Positions 63,801 through 64,000 of a stretch of DNA of 64,000 bases are shown here, piece after piece. This stretch comes from Argyresthia goedartella (lineage: Eukaryota; Arthropoda; Insecta; Lepidoptera; Argyresthiidae). Where the stretch lies: NCBI GenBank assembly GCA_949825045.1, contig OX463820.1, positions 5,096,501-5,160,500 of the forward strand. Direction: 5' to 3'. Numbering within the stretch: the first letter of the stretch is position 1; each line of letters opens with the position of its first letter. A program made the translations under genes and the position numbers. The notes under the pieces were generated by a model that saw only the letters and a list, made by a program, of their open reading frames with translations, was not told the origin of the DNA and searched no databases.

Positions 63801-64000
63801 GACAAGATCCTGTATCTCGCATTCCCCATCTCTGAGAACTGTCCTGATAGTGAGCCAGCACTGCTGTTCGAGTATTTCGATGATGTTTGATTGCTCCACG
63901 TCCTGCCTTCTCTCCTGCTTCCTGACTTTCATCAGATTCTCGTCATTCCGGCTATAGTGCGGCGACTTGGCACTTGTCGCGATGTACACACTCGACGCCG
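18655..64000 (-). CDS. Exn: ephexin-type Rho GEF (DH-PH-SH3), 16 exons in window, 5' end outside
   Basis: Minus-strand exons run from 63791-64000 down to 18655-18821. All visible borders are GT-AG and all phases agree, giving about 986 residues. The N-terminal part is acidic and proline-rich and includes the APPLPDKPPPERP and ALPPPPPPP stretches. TLWCEVPEVLASAVL leads into the DH domain (exons 33128-33310, 32139-32310, 31180-31381 and 25084-25223), then PH (23260-23409, 21127-21265 and part of 19646-19850) and a C-terminal SH3 (19646-19850 plus 18655-18821). Ephexins load GTP onto Rho-family GTPases downstream of Eph receptors and act at the membrane and synapse. The domain order and the RYRLLAL tail after SH3 support an ephexin/ARHGEF assignment. 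The introns carry many mobile elements and partial copies of the gene's own exons. Confidence 0.93.
19110..19190 (-). repeat. degenerate copy of the Exn SH3 exon
   Basis: Contains CTAGTGACGTT-ACAATATC and GGCTGCGCGGGCGCATACGC as in 19665-19735. On the minus strand it gives YAYAPAQP and EDIVNVTRK, so it derives from the SH3 exon. It lies in the following intron. Confidence 0.75.
19646..19850 (-). CDS. Exn: Exn exon, PH C-terminal helix and SH3 first half
   Basis: CACCCAG|CTGATG to GAGG|GTACGT. Encodes SSTDAARWQEALL (PH helix), then the SH3 start ALYAYAPAQPDELPLTEGDI. Confidence 0.95.
19860..21110. other. Exn intron, nothing recognised
   Basis: AT-rich sequence with no supportable coding frame; no repeat family was recognised by eye. 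Confidence 0.5.
21127..21265 (-). CDS. Exn: Exn exon, PH domain middle
   Basis: CTCCACAG|TGACG to GATG|GTGAGC. Encodes DDTYIAVEHCPRSLLEV and HALLITLLENHAGRTVEM. Confidence 0.93.
21529..22125 (+). mobile_element. 5'-truncated RTE-type LINE tail
   Basis: A plus-strand RT C-terminal relic: EIDRCISNAWKSYWSMKELM, WSLTEIQKSKLKVCQRA, LRSITGIADV, then GRPRRRWRDDLD in shifted frames, and an A-rich end. It is flanked by a 13 bp duplication GTAAGTAGTATTG at 21516-21528 and 22126-22138. Frames are broken, so it is a dead-on-arrival copy. Confidence 0.85.
22140..23250. other. Exn intron, nothing recognised
   Basis: No coding frame or clear mobile element. A CCAATATGGCGCCCTCTAGAGG patch near 22470-22500 is the only GC-rich block. 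Confidence 0.4.
23260..23409 (-). CDS. Exn: Exn exon, PH domain first part
   Basis: CTCACAG|ACTGGT to GGAG|GTGGGT. Encodes LVRWLVRSGEMTQLVWK and LHLFLFSDLLVVTKKR, typical PH beta-strands. Confidence 0.95.
24031..24665. repeat. 45 bp minisatellite, 14 copies
   Basis: The unit starts GGGAGATCTCTCACCGTGGC and ends AAGATAAGGTTA, repeated 14 times from 24031 to 24660 with almost no variation: unit 4 has AAAGTC for AAGGTC, and the last two units have AAGGCC. Because 45 is a multiple of 3, long frames open on both strands; these are not genes. It lies in the intron following the DH exon. Confidence 0.97.
24785..25083 (-). repeat. tandem degenerate copies of the DH exon end plus intron
   Basis: Two blocks repeat the region around 25060-25190. 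Shared marks are AAATATCTCAAAAANGGCT, GATAGATAGTT-ATA-TCACCT, TATCNCGCCTGG and GGTGCGC-AGTC. On the minus strand the 24905-25010 copy gives AHLM-stop-FPPLVRDLPEL, clearly derived from AHLIEFPPSVRDPPEL. Confidence 0.8.
25084..25223 (-). CDS. Exn: Exn exon, end of DH and DH-PH linker
   Basis: GCCCGCAG|TTCGTC to AAAG|GTGAAT. Encodes NEGARNTERVEEMYRLAHLI and EFPPSVRDPPEL. Degenerate copies of its 3' half lie just beyond the donor. Confidence 0.92.
25883..26384 (+). repeat. 5' LTR of BEL/Pao element
   Basis: Starts TGTTCGATTC and ends CCTGAACA; same length as the 3' LTR and nearly identical. Confidence 0.95.
26388..26405 (+). promoter_or_regulatory. putative tRNA primer-binding site
   Basis: TGGTAGCAAGAGCGTGG begins three bases after the 5' LTR, the usual place; the matching tRNA was not identified. 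Confidence 0.55.
26983..28911 (+). CDS. BEL/Pao Gag polyprotein
   Basis: 642 residues. An N-terminal coiled region (about 1-90) is followed by a gag domain of the DUF1759 type (about 110-290; LPVITMPTFDGVSGEWMSF, YETARQLLVRRYHNKRRL). The zinc-knuckle region lies at about 339-403 (CPCCRQIGHAVADC, CFLCLGPHMARDC, CGYCGGAHHNLLC), then a low-complexity region with three copies of an about 36-residue MGGPEFSVATQ repeat. Gag packages the element RNA. The frame ends in TAG at 28909-28911, and the same frame continues into pol, so pol is separated only by this one stop. Confidence 0.9.
   Translation: MSLSEIQKGVSKELRWFSSAHGLIDRLDRHDVVLERSMDVKERYNRVLELSAQAEAVDGCAPDRLSRLLGDVDQCMEMAAAITQRAADIRRQRESSHSGDIGAPLPHQGSGTRLPVITMPTFDGVSGEWMSFINLFDSLVHMRSDITKSVKMAQLVAALRGEPRELVAHLTVTEGNYETARQLLVRRYHNKRRLADAQLNRLFSIPVVNKVGAIQTEVLNPLLSVTKALENLGLPVGEWSYLLLYIVLSRLPADVQTRFEQSHGRSAEDLPAFSDLVGSLEEEARRAENLGLTATHPSEPQRAAGSAVSRGPPTRKDRTNRQSYGTVSALTPPRGAGETCPCCRQIGHAVADCNKFGELRVEGRRRMAKQRSWCFLCLGPHMARDCTRTKLCGYCGGAHHNLLCMNRSGQQPPQGRTQGDTEWGPENLFATWSATQGPASPRAQGSTRVRGRTQGHHMGGPEFSVATQRAMGPQARGHPGVQGRTQGYHMGGPEFSVATQHPTQRAMGPQARGHPGVQGRTQGHHMGGPEFSVATQHPTQRHIGCVEQAVTGGWNGTTSSYAGAVRTPPQLSPRSSPRPRRSHVMSPPLMERPRLNSRPQPFGGRRRVAMEPARGPFVQWDPLAYSCLPDRLQAEWGPGGPR
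28320..28610 (+). repeat. tandem repeats inside gag
   Basis: Three copies of a unit containing GGGGGGCCCTGAGTT and CGGCCACCCAGGGGTGCAGG. The first lacks the CATCCGACTCAG piece present in the others. The reading frame is kept throughout. Confidence 0.85.
28912..30348 (+). CDS. BEL/Pao Pol, protease-RNase H-integrase with RT deleted
   Basis: The frame runs from just after the gag TAG, without another stop, to 30348; the first usable start after it is near 28930. Protease begins at ALLDSGAQGCIV, but after LPRKLVPAGD the sequence jumps to RNase H (HGFCDAFERG, TDSQIVLCWLK, WRHVPGELNPSD); the RT and YVDD box are missing. A second jump after CRAPELV removes the integrase zinc finger and first catalytic Asp. 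Integrase resumes at IRSDNGTNYVGAE, keeps PHWGGIFEAVVKSAK, and ends in a BEL-type C-terminal domain (VGDLVLVKDANLPPLRW). Both deletions keep the frame. Confidence 0.9.
   Translation, partial: EFAAQPLVAPQPETVVLPIASVLVWDLAGNPTYVRALLDSGAQGCIVSNDLAQWLGLNINNVSLPRKLVPAGDYRATLHGFCDAFERGFAAAVYLRTVTSTGEVDVRLALAKSKVAPIRTRMTIPKLELSGAALLTKPLSHTLTVLRGSVGLEDTVYAWTDSQIVLCWLKASVHNLEVFVANRVSQIVSSEVPLTWRHVPGELNPSDCASRGCRAPELVLVADLSTEAFIACLDRFVSRRGLPTLIRSDNGTNYVGAERYLREIVNFLNVNKVDIGTALSRRGIQWTFSPPSCPHWGGIFEAVVKSAKTHLGRIVGQTALTFEELATLFCKNEAVLNSRPLCPLSSDPNDLEALTPGHFLIGQPLNALPEHPFEGVKLYRLSGYQMLQQFTQNFWKRWSLEYLHILQQRLKWTDKTSPPSVGDLVLVKDANLPPLRWRRGRIVNLFPGKDGTPRSAEVLVGGSVLKRAVATLSRLSVD
30381..30882 (+). repeat. 3' LTR of BEL/Pao element
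   Basis: Same TG...CA ends and length as the 5' LTR, preceded by a purine-rich GGGCGGGTGA stretch that may be the polypurine tract. Confidence 0.95.
31180..31381 (-). CDS. Exn: Exn exon, DH domain CR3
   Basis: TTGCGCAG|GCCG to TACG|GTAAGT. Encodes LHSFLMLPMQRVTRLPLLMD, the DH signature helix that contacts the GTPase. Confidence 0.96.
32093..32119. repeat. CA microsatellite
   Basis: (AC)n directly in the intron behind the DH exon donor at 32138. Confidence 0.95.
32139..32310 (-). CDS. Exn: Exn exon, DH domain middle
   Basis: GCCCGCAG|TACGC to TCAG|GTATGA. Encodes CSQLLLTQLERCWQ, GICDIVRAHAQAHFAVYVKY and the split Arg of HSLR. A CA microsatellite lies in the intron 20 bases past the donor. 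Confidence 0.94.
32343..32520 (-). mobile_element. degenerate tRNA-derived SINE
   Basis: CCCGGGATTCGAGCCTGGGA is the complement of a B-box-like sequence, and ACTAGGATCCCGT matches the ACTAGGATTCCCTGT body of the better copies at 41.5 and 55.6 kb. Confidence 0.5.
32970..33120 (-). mobile_element. degenerate SINE-like relic
   Basis: Contains GGCCCCAAACTAGTATACCC and GCCGGGGATCGAACAGTG, the same body and B-box region as the SINE family. A further fragment with GGCCCCACACTAGGATACCC is at 34438-34495. Confidence 0.45.
33128..33310 (-). CDS. Exn: Exn exon, start of DH domain
   Basis: TTCCAG|GTTCGC to CCTG|GTATGT. Encodes KRLQEAKFELLTSEASYLNS (DH CR1, with the conserved Glu) through ERDMLFSAILP. 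Confidence 0.95.
33720..33789. repeat. perfect 33 bp inverted repeat, 4-base loop
   Basis: The arms at 33720-33752 and 33757-33789 are exact reverse complements (GATAAATTGTTGAGGAGTTC outward end) around CCAT. A related single arm, AAATTGTTGAGAAGCTCTCC, occurs near 48531, so this is the junction of two inverted copies of a dispersed repeat. Confidence 0.9.
34085..34290 (+). mobile_element. LINE RT tail relic
   Basis: VGRPPARWFNDIIRSAG is the C-terminal motif of RTE-type LINEs; only this short piece remains. Confidence 0.6.
35667..35853 (-). CDS. Exn: Exn exon, junction to DH domain
   Basis: CCCCCAG|TCCGTA to CTCA|GTGAGT. Encodes SVCRQSASSDSDSASYSGGG and TLWCEVPEVLASAVL, the segment that precedes the DH domain in ephexins. 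Confidence 0.92.
36018..36170 (+). repeat. dispersed repeat with (AAT)n head
   Basis: (AAT)n, then TTCTTTATTGCACAGAAAAC and GTGAGCTTATTTCT. Related pieces, GAGCTCGCCTTTGTACAC and GTGCAATAAAGAAATTAAG, occur near 54555-54630 and 31719-31790. Confidence 0.6.
37098..37380 (-). repeat. three tandem copies of an Exn exon 3' end with donor
   Basis: Copies begin near 37098, 37216 and 37298; the real exon end is at 37404. Each has a form of CTCCACTTTAGCCGCGTTAT and ACTGGTACAGCGGCTCGTGA. Donor equivalents are GGAG|GTAAGT (37098 copy), lost (37216 copy) and GGAG|GTTATC (37298 copy). Confidence 0.85.
37406..37550 (-). CDS. Exn: Exn exon
   Basis: GGTACAG|GTACGC to GGAG|GTGAGC. Encodes YAEAGLYQAGNISSSSGASS and THEPLYQFYNAAKVE. 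Its 3' end and donor are repeated three more times in the following intron. Confidence 0.9.
37630..37850 (+). repeat. dispersed repeat, inverted copy at 59560-59760
   Basis: GGTGAAGGGTAAAGGGGGTG, TCCTTCGTGTTAGGTT-AACATG and ACTTAAAACATAAACTTAAG are shared, in reverse orientation, with 59560-59760. Confidence 0.75.
39602..39764. mobile_element. GC-rich foldback MITE
   Basis: 163 bp with arms starting GCACTCCCATGGTCTGCGGG and, inverted, ACACTCCCATGGTCTGCGGG. The arms continue through CGACG and CGCGGGCGG blocks. Flanked by TACGTA at 39596-39601 and 39765-39770, a likely target duplication. Confidence 0.8.
39795..40735. repeat. unclassified repeat with ACTGACTTTTACTGA ends
   Basis: Short repeated words CTGACTTTTACTGA mark both ends of this AT-rich block. 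No ORF or domain is recognised. Confidence 0.35.
40736..41390. repeat. degenerate dispersed repeat
   Basis: Starts CCGGCGGCTTCACCCGCGTG and holds several CCCC(C)TTGAGGGG and CCTTAGGGGATAAATT patches. This kind of word is frequent in moth and butterfly genomes, which is recalled rather than tested here. No coding content. Confidence 0.45.
41450..41720 (-). mobile_element. tRNA-derived SINE
   Basis: On the minus strand the head near 41715-41630 carries GGCCGAGTCGG (A box) and GGTTCGAGTCC (B box). The body has ACTAGGATTCCCTGTATCTT in plus-strand terms, and the 3' end is an (ATT)n tail at 41453-41475. A longer copy is at 55591-55915. Confidence 0.8.
42084..42216 (-). CDS. Exn: Exn exon
   Basis: CCCGCAG|AGTTG to CGTG|GTATGC. 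Encodes LKRLLPSLGRKDKAPRTRTS and LAPHSPHTPSSTS plus a split Trp codon. Confidence 0.9.
42369..42786 (+). repeat. dispersed repeat family A, copy 1
   Basis: Head GGTTCCTTACCCGAAGGGTG with GGACCCTAT, tail CGAGTCCGACTCGCACTTGG. Other copies are at 43024-44285 (split), 46826-47310 and, in part, 58728-58800. Confidence 0.7.
43068..43967. mobile_element. ~900 bp non-autonomous DNA transposon
   Basis: Inverted ends CTCTATTTGCCGAACCAAGT and, reversed, TCTCTATTTGCCGAAACAAG, next to TA on both sides. There is no transposase frame. A 45 bp tandem repeat lies inside. It is inserted in a family A repeat. Confidence 0.65.
43536..43715. repeat. 45 bp tandem repeat, four copies
   Basis: Unit GTAGCGTGATTATATGTATT... 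starts at 43536, 43581, 43626 and 43671; the last copy is truncated. Confidence 0.95.
44326..44413. repeat. 44 bp perfect direct duplication
   Basis: CAATGATGCTTTCTCACTTG... starts at 44326 and again at 44370 without a difference. Confidence 0.95.
44638..44681. repeat. 18 bp inverted repeat, 8-base loop
   Basis: CATGTTTGCTATGCTATG and its exact reverse complement around CACAACAA. Confidence 0.9.
44700..46480. other. Exn intron, nothing recognised
   Basis: No ORF, tRNA or mobile-element domain is seen. An alternative first exon or enhancer cannot be excluded from the sequence alone. Confidence 0.4.
46826..47310 (+). repeat. dispersed repeat family A, copy 3
   Basis: Head AGGGTTCCGTACCCGAAGTG, tail CGACAGGCACTTGGCCGGTT. 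Confidence 0.7.
47428..47588 (-). CDS. Exn: Exn exon, proline-rich
   Basis: CCCCTCAG|CAGCGAG to GAAG|GTAGCC. Encodes SSELATGSQDPLPSPP and RPALPPPPPPPDSRQTE. The incoming phase (one base completing TG_) fits this acceptor; the alternative acceptor GTTAG|ACCC would create a stop. It abuts a 77 bp minisatellite made from its own 5' border. Confidence 0.85.
47590..48140 (-). repeat. 77 bp minisatellite made from an Exn splice acceptor
   Basis: Seven copies with exact 77 bp spacing (GTACTGGGTC at 47611, 47688, 47765, 47842, 47919, 47996 and 48073). The first overlaps the true exon border; each distal copy holds CCGCCCTTCCCCCAG|CAGCGAG on the minus strand, an acceptor-like copy. Confidence 0.95.
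49265..49746 (+). repeat. dispersed repeat family B, copy 1
   Basis: Shares GTGGCTCTGTGAGCTG, ACATACAAACTTATGAATGC, GAATCAGTTGAGAAATGCGG and GAAACGGAGACGCTTCGCCG with copies at 58675-58930 (part) and 60250-60965. Confidence 0.65.
49747..49786. repeat. perfect 19 bp inverted repeat
   Basis: TAATTAATCTTGCTCCTAT and its exact complement around TT, directly at the end of a family B repeat. Confidence 0.93.
49817..50737 (+). CDS. unidentified protein with FYVE-like eight-cysteine motif
   Basis: A 306-codon uninterrupted frame, antisense inside an Exn intron. I do not recognise the family. Residues about 10-40 hold a Cys-rich patch (SCFCGIKRGLCLCF). Residues about 81-160 contain a duplicated block (AALITSNKENIDL and ESQPD-ELDPLA), the first copy shorter. 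A basic PKKRKV stretch near 220 looks like a nuclear localisation signal. The C-terminal 40 residues have spacing C-x2-C-x12-C-x2-C-x4-C-x2-C-x9-C-x2-C (CNKC, CTIC, CSQC, CDFC), which matches a FYVE-type double zinc cluster but lacks its basic HHCR core. A mobile-element accessory protein or retrocopy is possible. The start is the first ATG. Confidence 0.55.
   Translation: MKIHQISSDMENSIRYRSLSCFCGIKRGLCLCFDPKIHTFGNKVQPKITKPVNSVPIVINVTAEVHADSRNKKHSLKTINSAALITSNKENIDLDDIQMGKESQPDVELDPLANVAALITSNKENIDLNERYSRDETSILFSDDIQMVEESQPDIELDPLATISTELLPITLDDQAITEILLLEHVAEQNITLPVEVEKMLEESVKPVPLKEDIVAEPIPKKRKVQVLEDVTFPKTLNFSERQVEKRGLKSIKTIIKRTLQCNKCKMHFNFNAFNKKCTICLKYYCSQCSNNSTSEYLCDFCQSID
50768..50983. mobile_element. 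foldback MITE next to the DD82E transposon
   Basis: Arms CAAGCCGAAAG... and ...CTTTCGGCTTG enclose a longer inverted match, GACCGACTTGATCAGAGCAA and its reverse, around a 50-base centre. No ORF. Confidence 0.75.
51019..53317 (+). mobile_element. complete Tc1/mariner-superfamily transposon, DD82E type
   Basis: 2299 bp between TA (51017-51018) and TA (53318-53319). The inverted ends are TACTCGGCGCCACGACTAAA and, reversed, CACTCGGCGCCACGAATAAA, with further similarity at GCGCAGTA. It carries one intact transposase frame. It lies in the Exn intron, sense opposite to Exn. Confidence 0.88.
51243..52904 (+). CDS. DDE transposase with DD82E spacing (Sailor-like)
   Basis: 553 residues from the ATG at 51243. 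The frame is open upstream from 51189, but only with a TTG, so the ATG before PKNKVLTRQARK is preferred. The N-terminal half holds helical DNA-binding segments and a basic RTPRKKRPRQKP stretch. The catalytic core has IIYTDESYVD (Asp253), VVVDNASYHN (Asp343) and YHPDLNPIEMAWSTIK (Glu426). The last two are separated by 82 residues instead of about 34, and the insertion lies before RLPPYHPDLNP. The C-terminus is acidic and Ser-rich. IS630-Tc1-mariner transposases cut at TA and reinsert. From memory this spacing belongs to the DD82E/Sailor group. No frameshift or stop is seen. Confidence 0.88.
   Translation: MPKNKVLTRQARKIVYDVNCYIKKESDEIVADLKLAKTTSATSSITLQNLLEATIQNLNEVRNRSISVTDQNILTEICHNLEQNREEFGQAMNTTSLKLQGIINVLNQGQKRTATATKTSVATVKRLSKEAHNSELLAVFRTPRKKRPRQKPVTLLDNFDQGVVKRCIHNYHKTNNELPTIEKLRRKLQEDINFDGSKTSLRRIIKALGFKWKRTENNRKVLIESSNLRLKRIEYLKKIKQYRQEGRPIIYTDESYVDSSHSIPKAWSDGSTKGLKQPISKGQRVVIVHAGSETGFVPNALLTFKAGSKSGDYHDNMNFENYEKWLQTQLIPNLPPGSVVVVDNASYHNKQYDLAPTSNSKKAEMQAWLSEKGIVFDAKLLKPELYKLIKGHKENFKSFSLDKIMAEQIHNVLRLPPYHPDLNPIEMAWSTIKQYVGSKNVKWNLNIFIGLIKVKVNLMGAREWEVLCNKVKAVEEEYTKSDHVVDLMTEQFNIRVSDDSDDSTDSDDNGDVDGESSNDDEQVPSTSASSIQQQPCSLSQDDLMEGISLLSDE
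53320..54640. other. Exn intron, nothing recognised
   Basis: AT-rich with no coding frame. The right end carries a TTTGTACACATTGT-GCAATAAAG fragment of the repeat also at 36.0 kb. Confidence 0.45.
54651..55149 (-). CDS. Exn: Exn exon, largest in window
   Basis: CTCCTCAG|TGGC to ACTG|GTAAGC, 499 bases. Encodes AIDGINIGQKTSPQ, the proline-rich APPLPDKPPPERPSDKP, the basic KTYFSFKSRFRRATSVG and ends MDGDSGFSN plus a split codon. Confidence 0.9.
55442..55513 (+). tRNA. tRNA-Glu, anticodon CTC
   Basis: The acceptor arm TCCGATA pairs perfectly with TATCGGA and an A discriminator. Anticodon stem CCTGG/CCAGG with loop CTCTCAC gives anticodon CTC (reads GAG). The A box (TGGTCTAGTGGCTAGG) and B box (GGTTCGATTCC) are intact, and a T5 run at 55519-55523 can stop RNA polymerase III. 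CCA is not encoded. The T-stem has one T-G pair. It lies in an Exn intron on the opposite strand and looks functional. Confidence 0.95.
55591..55915 (-). mobile_element. tRNA-derived SINE
   Basis: Head on the right: minus-strand GGCCGAGTCGGCAGTGATCC (A box) and CCCGGGTTCGAGTCCCGGTG (perfect B box). The body matches the 41.5 kb copy, with an extra AT-rich piece near 55689-55745. (ATT)n tail at 55591-55609. Confidence 0.85.
56140..56293 (-). CDS. Exn: Exn exon
   Basis: CACAG|CAAGAA to ACCG|GTCAGT. Encodes QEEPSYKVPNIRLEELPAPP, then a basic segment RKMRAIKRNITKRYT. Confidence 0.9.
56616..57716 (-). mobile_element. mariner transposon, inactive
   Basis: 1101 bp between TA (56614-56615) and TA (57717-57718). 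The inverted ends are TTAGGTCCTTACAAATGAAA and, reversed, TTAGGTCCTTACATATGAAA, extending to about 28 bp. It carries a broken transposase on the minus strand. Confidence 0.93.
56700..57574 (-). pseudogene. mariner transposase, broken
   Basis: The N-terminal HTH part (RRIYDVYGDSAAIENTVCFW, PRGRPGTKVDNE) ends at a TAA at 57371. A short deletion then removes part of the second HTH and shifts the frame. ELAAGCGVSDKTV leads into the catalytic part with ITCDEKW, LLLHDNARPH and, after a TAG at about 56841, YSPDLAPTEYHFF, so all three catalytic Asp positions of a DD34D mariner can still be traced. The stops and the deletion make it non-functional. Confidence 0.92.
58120..58235 (-). CDS. Exn: Exn exon, acidic Ser/Asp-rich
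   Basis: CACCAG|AGTGCG to AAG|GTGATT. Encodes CDSGDSGHLYESLELPPPLH followed by an acidic DSDSFDSDSDSD run. Confidence 0.88.
59560..59760 (-). repeat. inverted copy of the 37.6 kb repeat
   Basis: CTTAAGTTTATGTTTTAAGT, CCTAACACGAAGGATAAAGG and CCATTTACCCTTCATC mirror 37630-37850. Confidence 0.75.
59886..59930. repeat. perfect 22 bp inverted repeat, 1-base centre
   Basis: AATACCTTTTTGTTTAACTT... and its exact complement around a single C. Confidence 0.93.
60250..60965 (+). repeat. dispersed repeat family B, copies
   Basis: CAATACCACATACAAACT occurs twice (about 60291 and 60577), followed by TATGAAA-TAGCCGCACCAATA and, near the end, GAATCGGTTGAGAAATACGA and GAAACGGAGACACTTAGCTC. This is probably one element with an internal duplication or two nested copies. 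Confidence 0.6.
61190..61560 (+). mobile_element. LINE RT tail relic
   Basis: LSFFGHIMRSPRHQLEKLII and GKRARGRAPTRWSDQI are the C-terminal motifs of RT-encoding LINEs. The frame is open for 88 codons and a GATGATGATGAT tail follows near 61545. A 5'-truncated copy. Confidence 0.75.
61570..63230. other. Exn intron, nothing recognised
   Basis: No coding frame or domain; AT-rich intron sequence. Confidence 0.45.
63239..63379. mobile_element. small foldback MITE
   Basis: 141 bp with ends TCTAAGGG...CCCTTAGA and inner arms AGAAGCTGCTTAAATCTAGA and its reverse. One arm has a small mismatch (TCTTTAATCG versus TCTTAAATCG). Confidence 0.75.
63791..64000 (-). CDS. Exn: Exn exon (partial, upstream edge outside window)
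   Basis: Open to the window edge. It encodes SAKSPHYSRNDENLMKVRKQ and IIEILEQQCWLTIRTVLRDG, ending ATTG|GTAAAT in phase 1, which joins AG of the next exon to give Glu. Confidence 0.85.

Noticed and set aside
1..64000. CRISPR arrays, operons, riboswitches, prophage or endosymbiont DNA
   Set aside because: Tandem repeats lack spacers and all genes have eukaryotic introns; nothing bacterial is seen.

Overview
The window looks like nuclear DNA of an insect, most likely a moth or butterfly. Three things support this: widely spaced short GT-AG exons in AT-rich introns, two recognisable animal genes, and a dense mixture of non-LTR, BEL/Pao, SINE, mariner-type and foldback elements of the kind common in Lepidoptera. 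No bacterial, CRISPR or operon-like structure is visible. The order-level assignment is an inference.

Left third (1-14930): a nest of mobile elements. A jockey-like LINE on the minus strand runs off the left edge and is split by a 1.3 kb solo-LTR-like insertion. To its right lies a decayed P-element/THAP9-type transposon. That transposon carries a foldback MITE in one intron, and its transposase frame is split by a 5.6 kb LINE. This LINE is flanked by a perfect 27 bp target duplication and encodes one uninterrupted 1193-codon protein combining an OTU-type cysteine protease domain, an AP-type endonuclease and a reverse transcriptase.

Centre-left (15009-16803): a complete four-exon plus-strand gene for a p24/TMED cargo receptor, closest by eye to the logjam/TMED6 group. 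It converges tail to tail with the next gene.

Rest (17.4 kb to the right edge): one long minus-strand gene, an ephexin-type Rho guanine-nucleotide exchange factor (acidic/proline-rich N-terminal region, then DH, PH and SH3). Sixteen exons were read, all with GT-AG borders and consistent phases; the 5' end lies beyond 64000. Its introns hold a young BEL/Pao element whose pol lacks the RT region, an intact Tc1/mariner-superfamily transposon with DD82E spacing, a decayed mariner, tRNA-derived SINEs, a tRNA-Glu(CTC) gene, LINE tails, several MITEs and an unidentified 306-codon frame with an eight-cysteine FYVE-like zinc motif.

A recurring feature of the ephexin gene is that pieces of its own exons are copied into the adjacent introns in at least five places (18.45, 19.1, 24.8-25.1, 37.1-37.4 and 47.6-48.1 kb). 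Some copies carry splice sites, and one has expanded into a 77 bp minisatellite.
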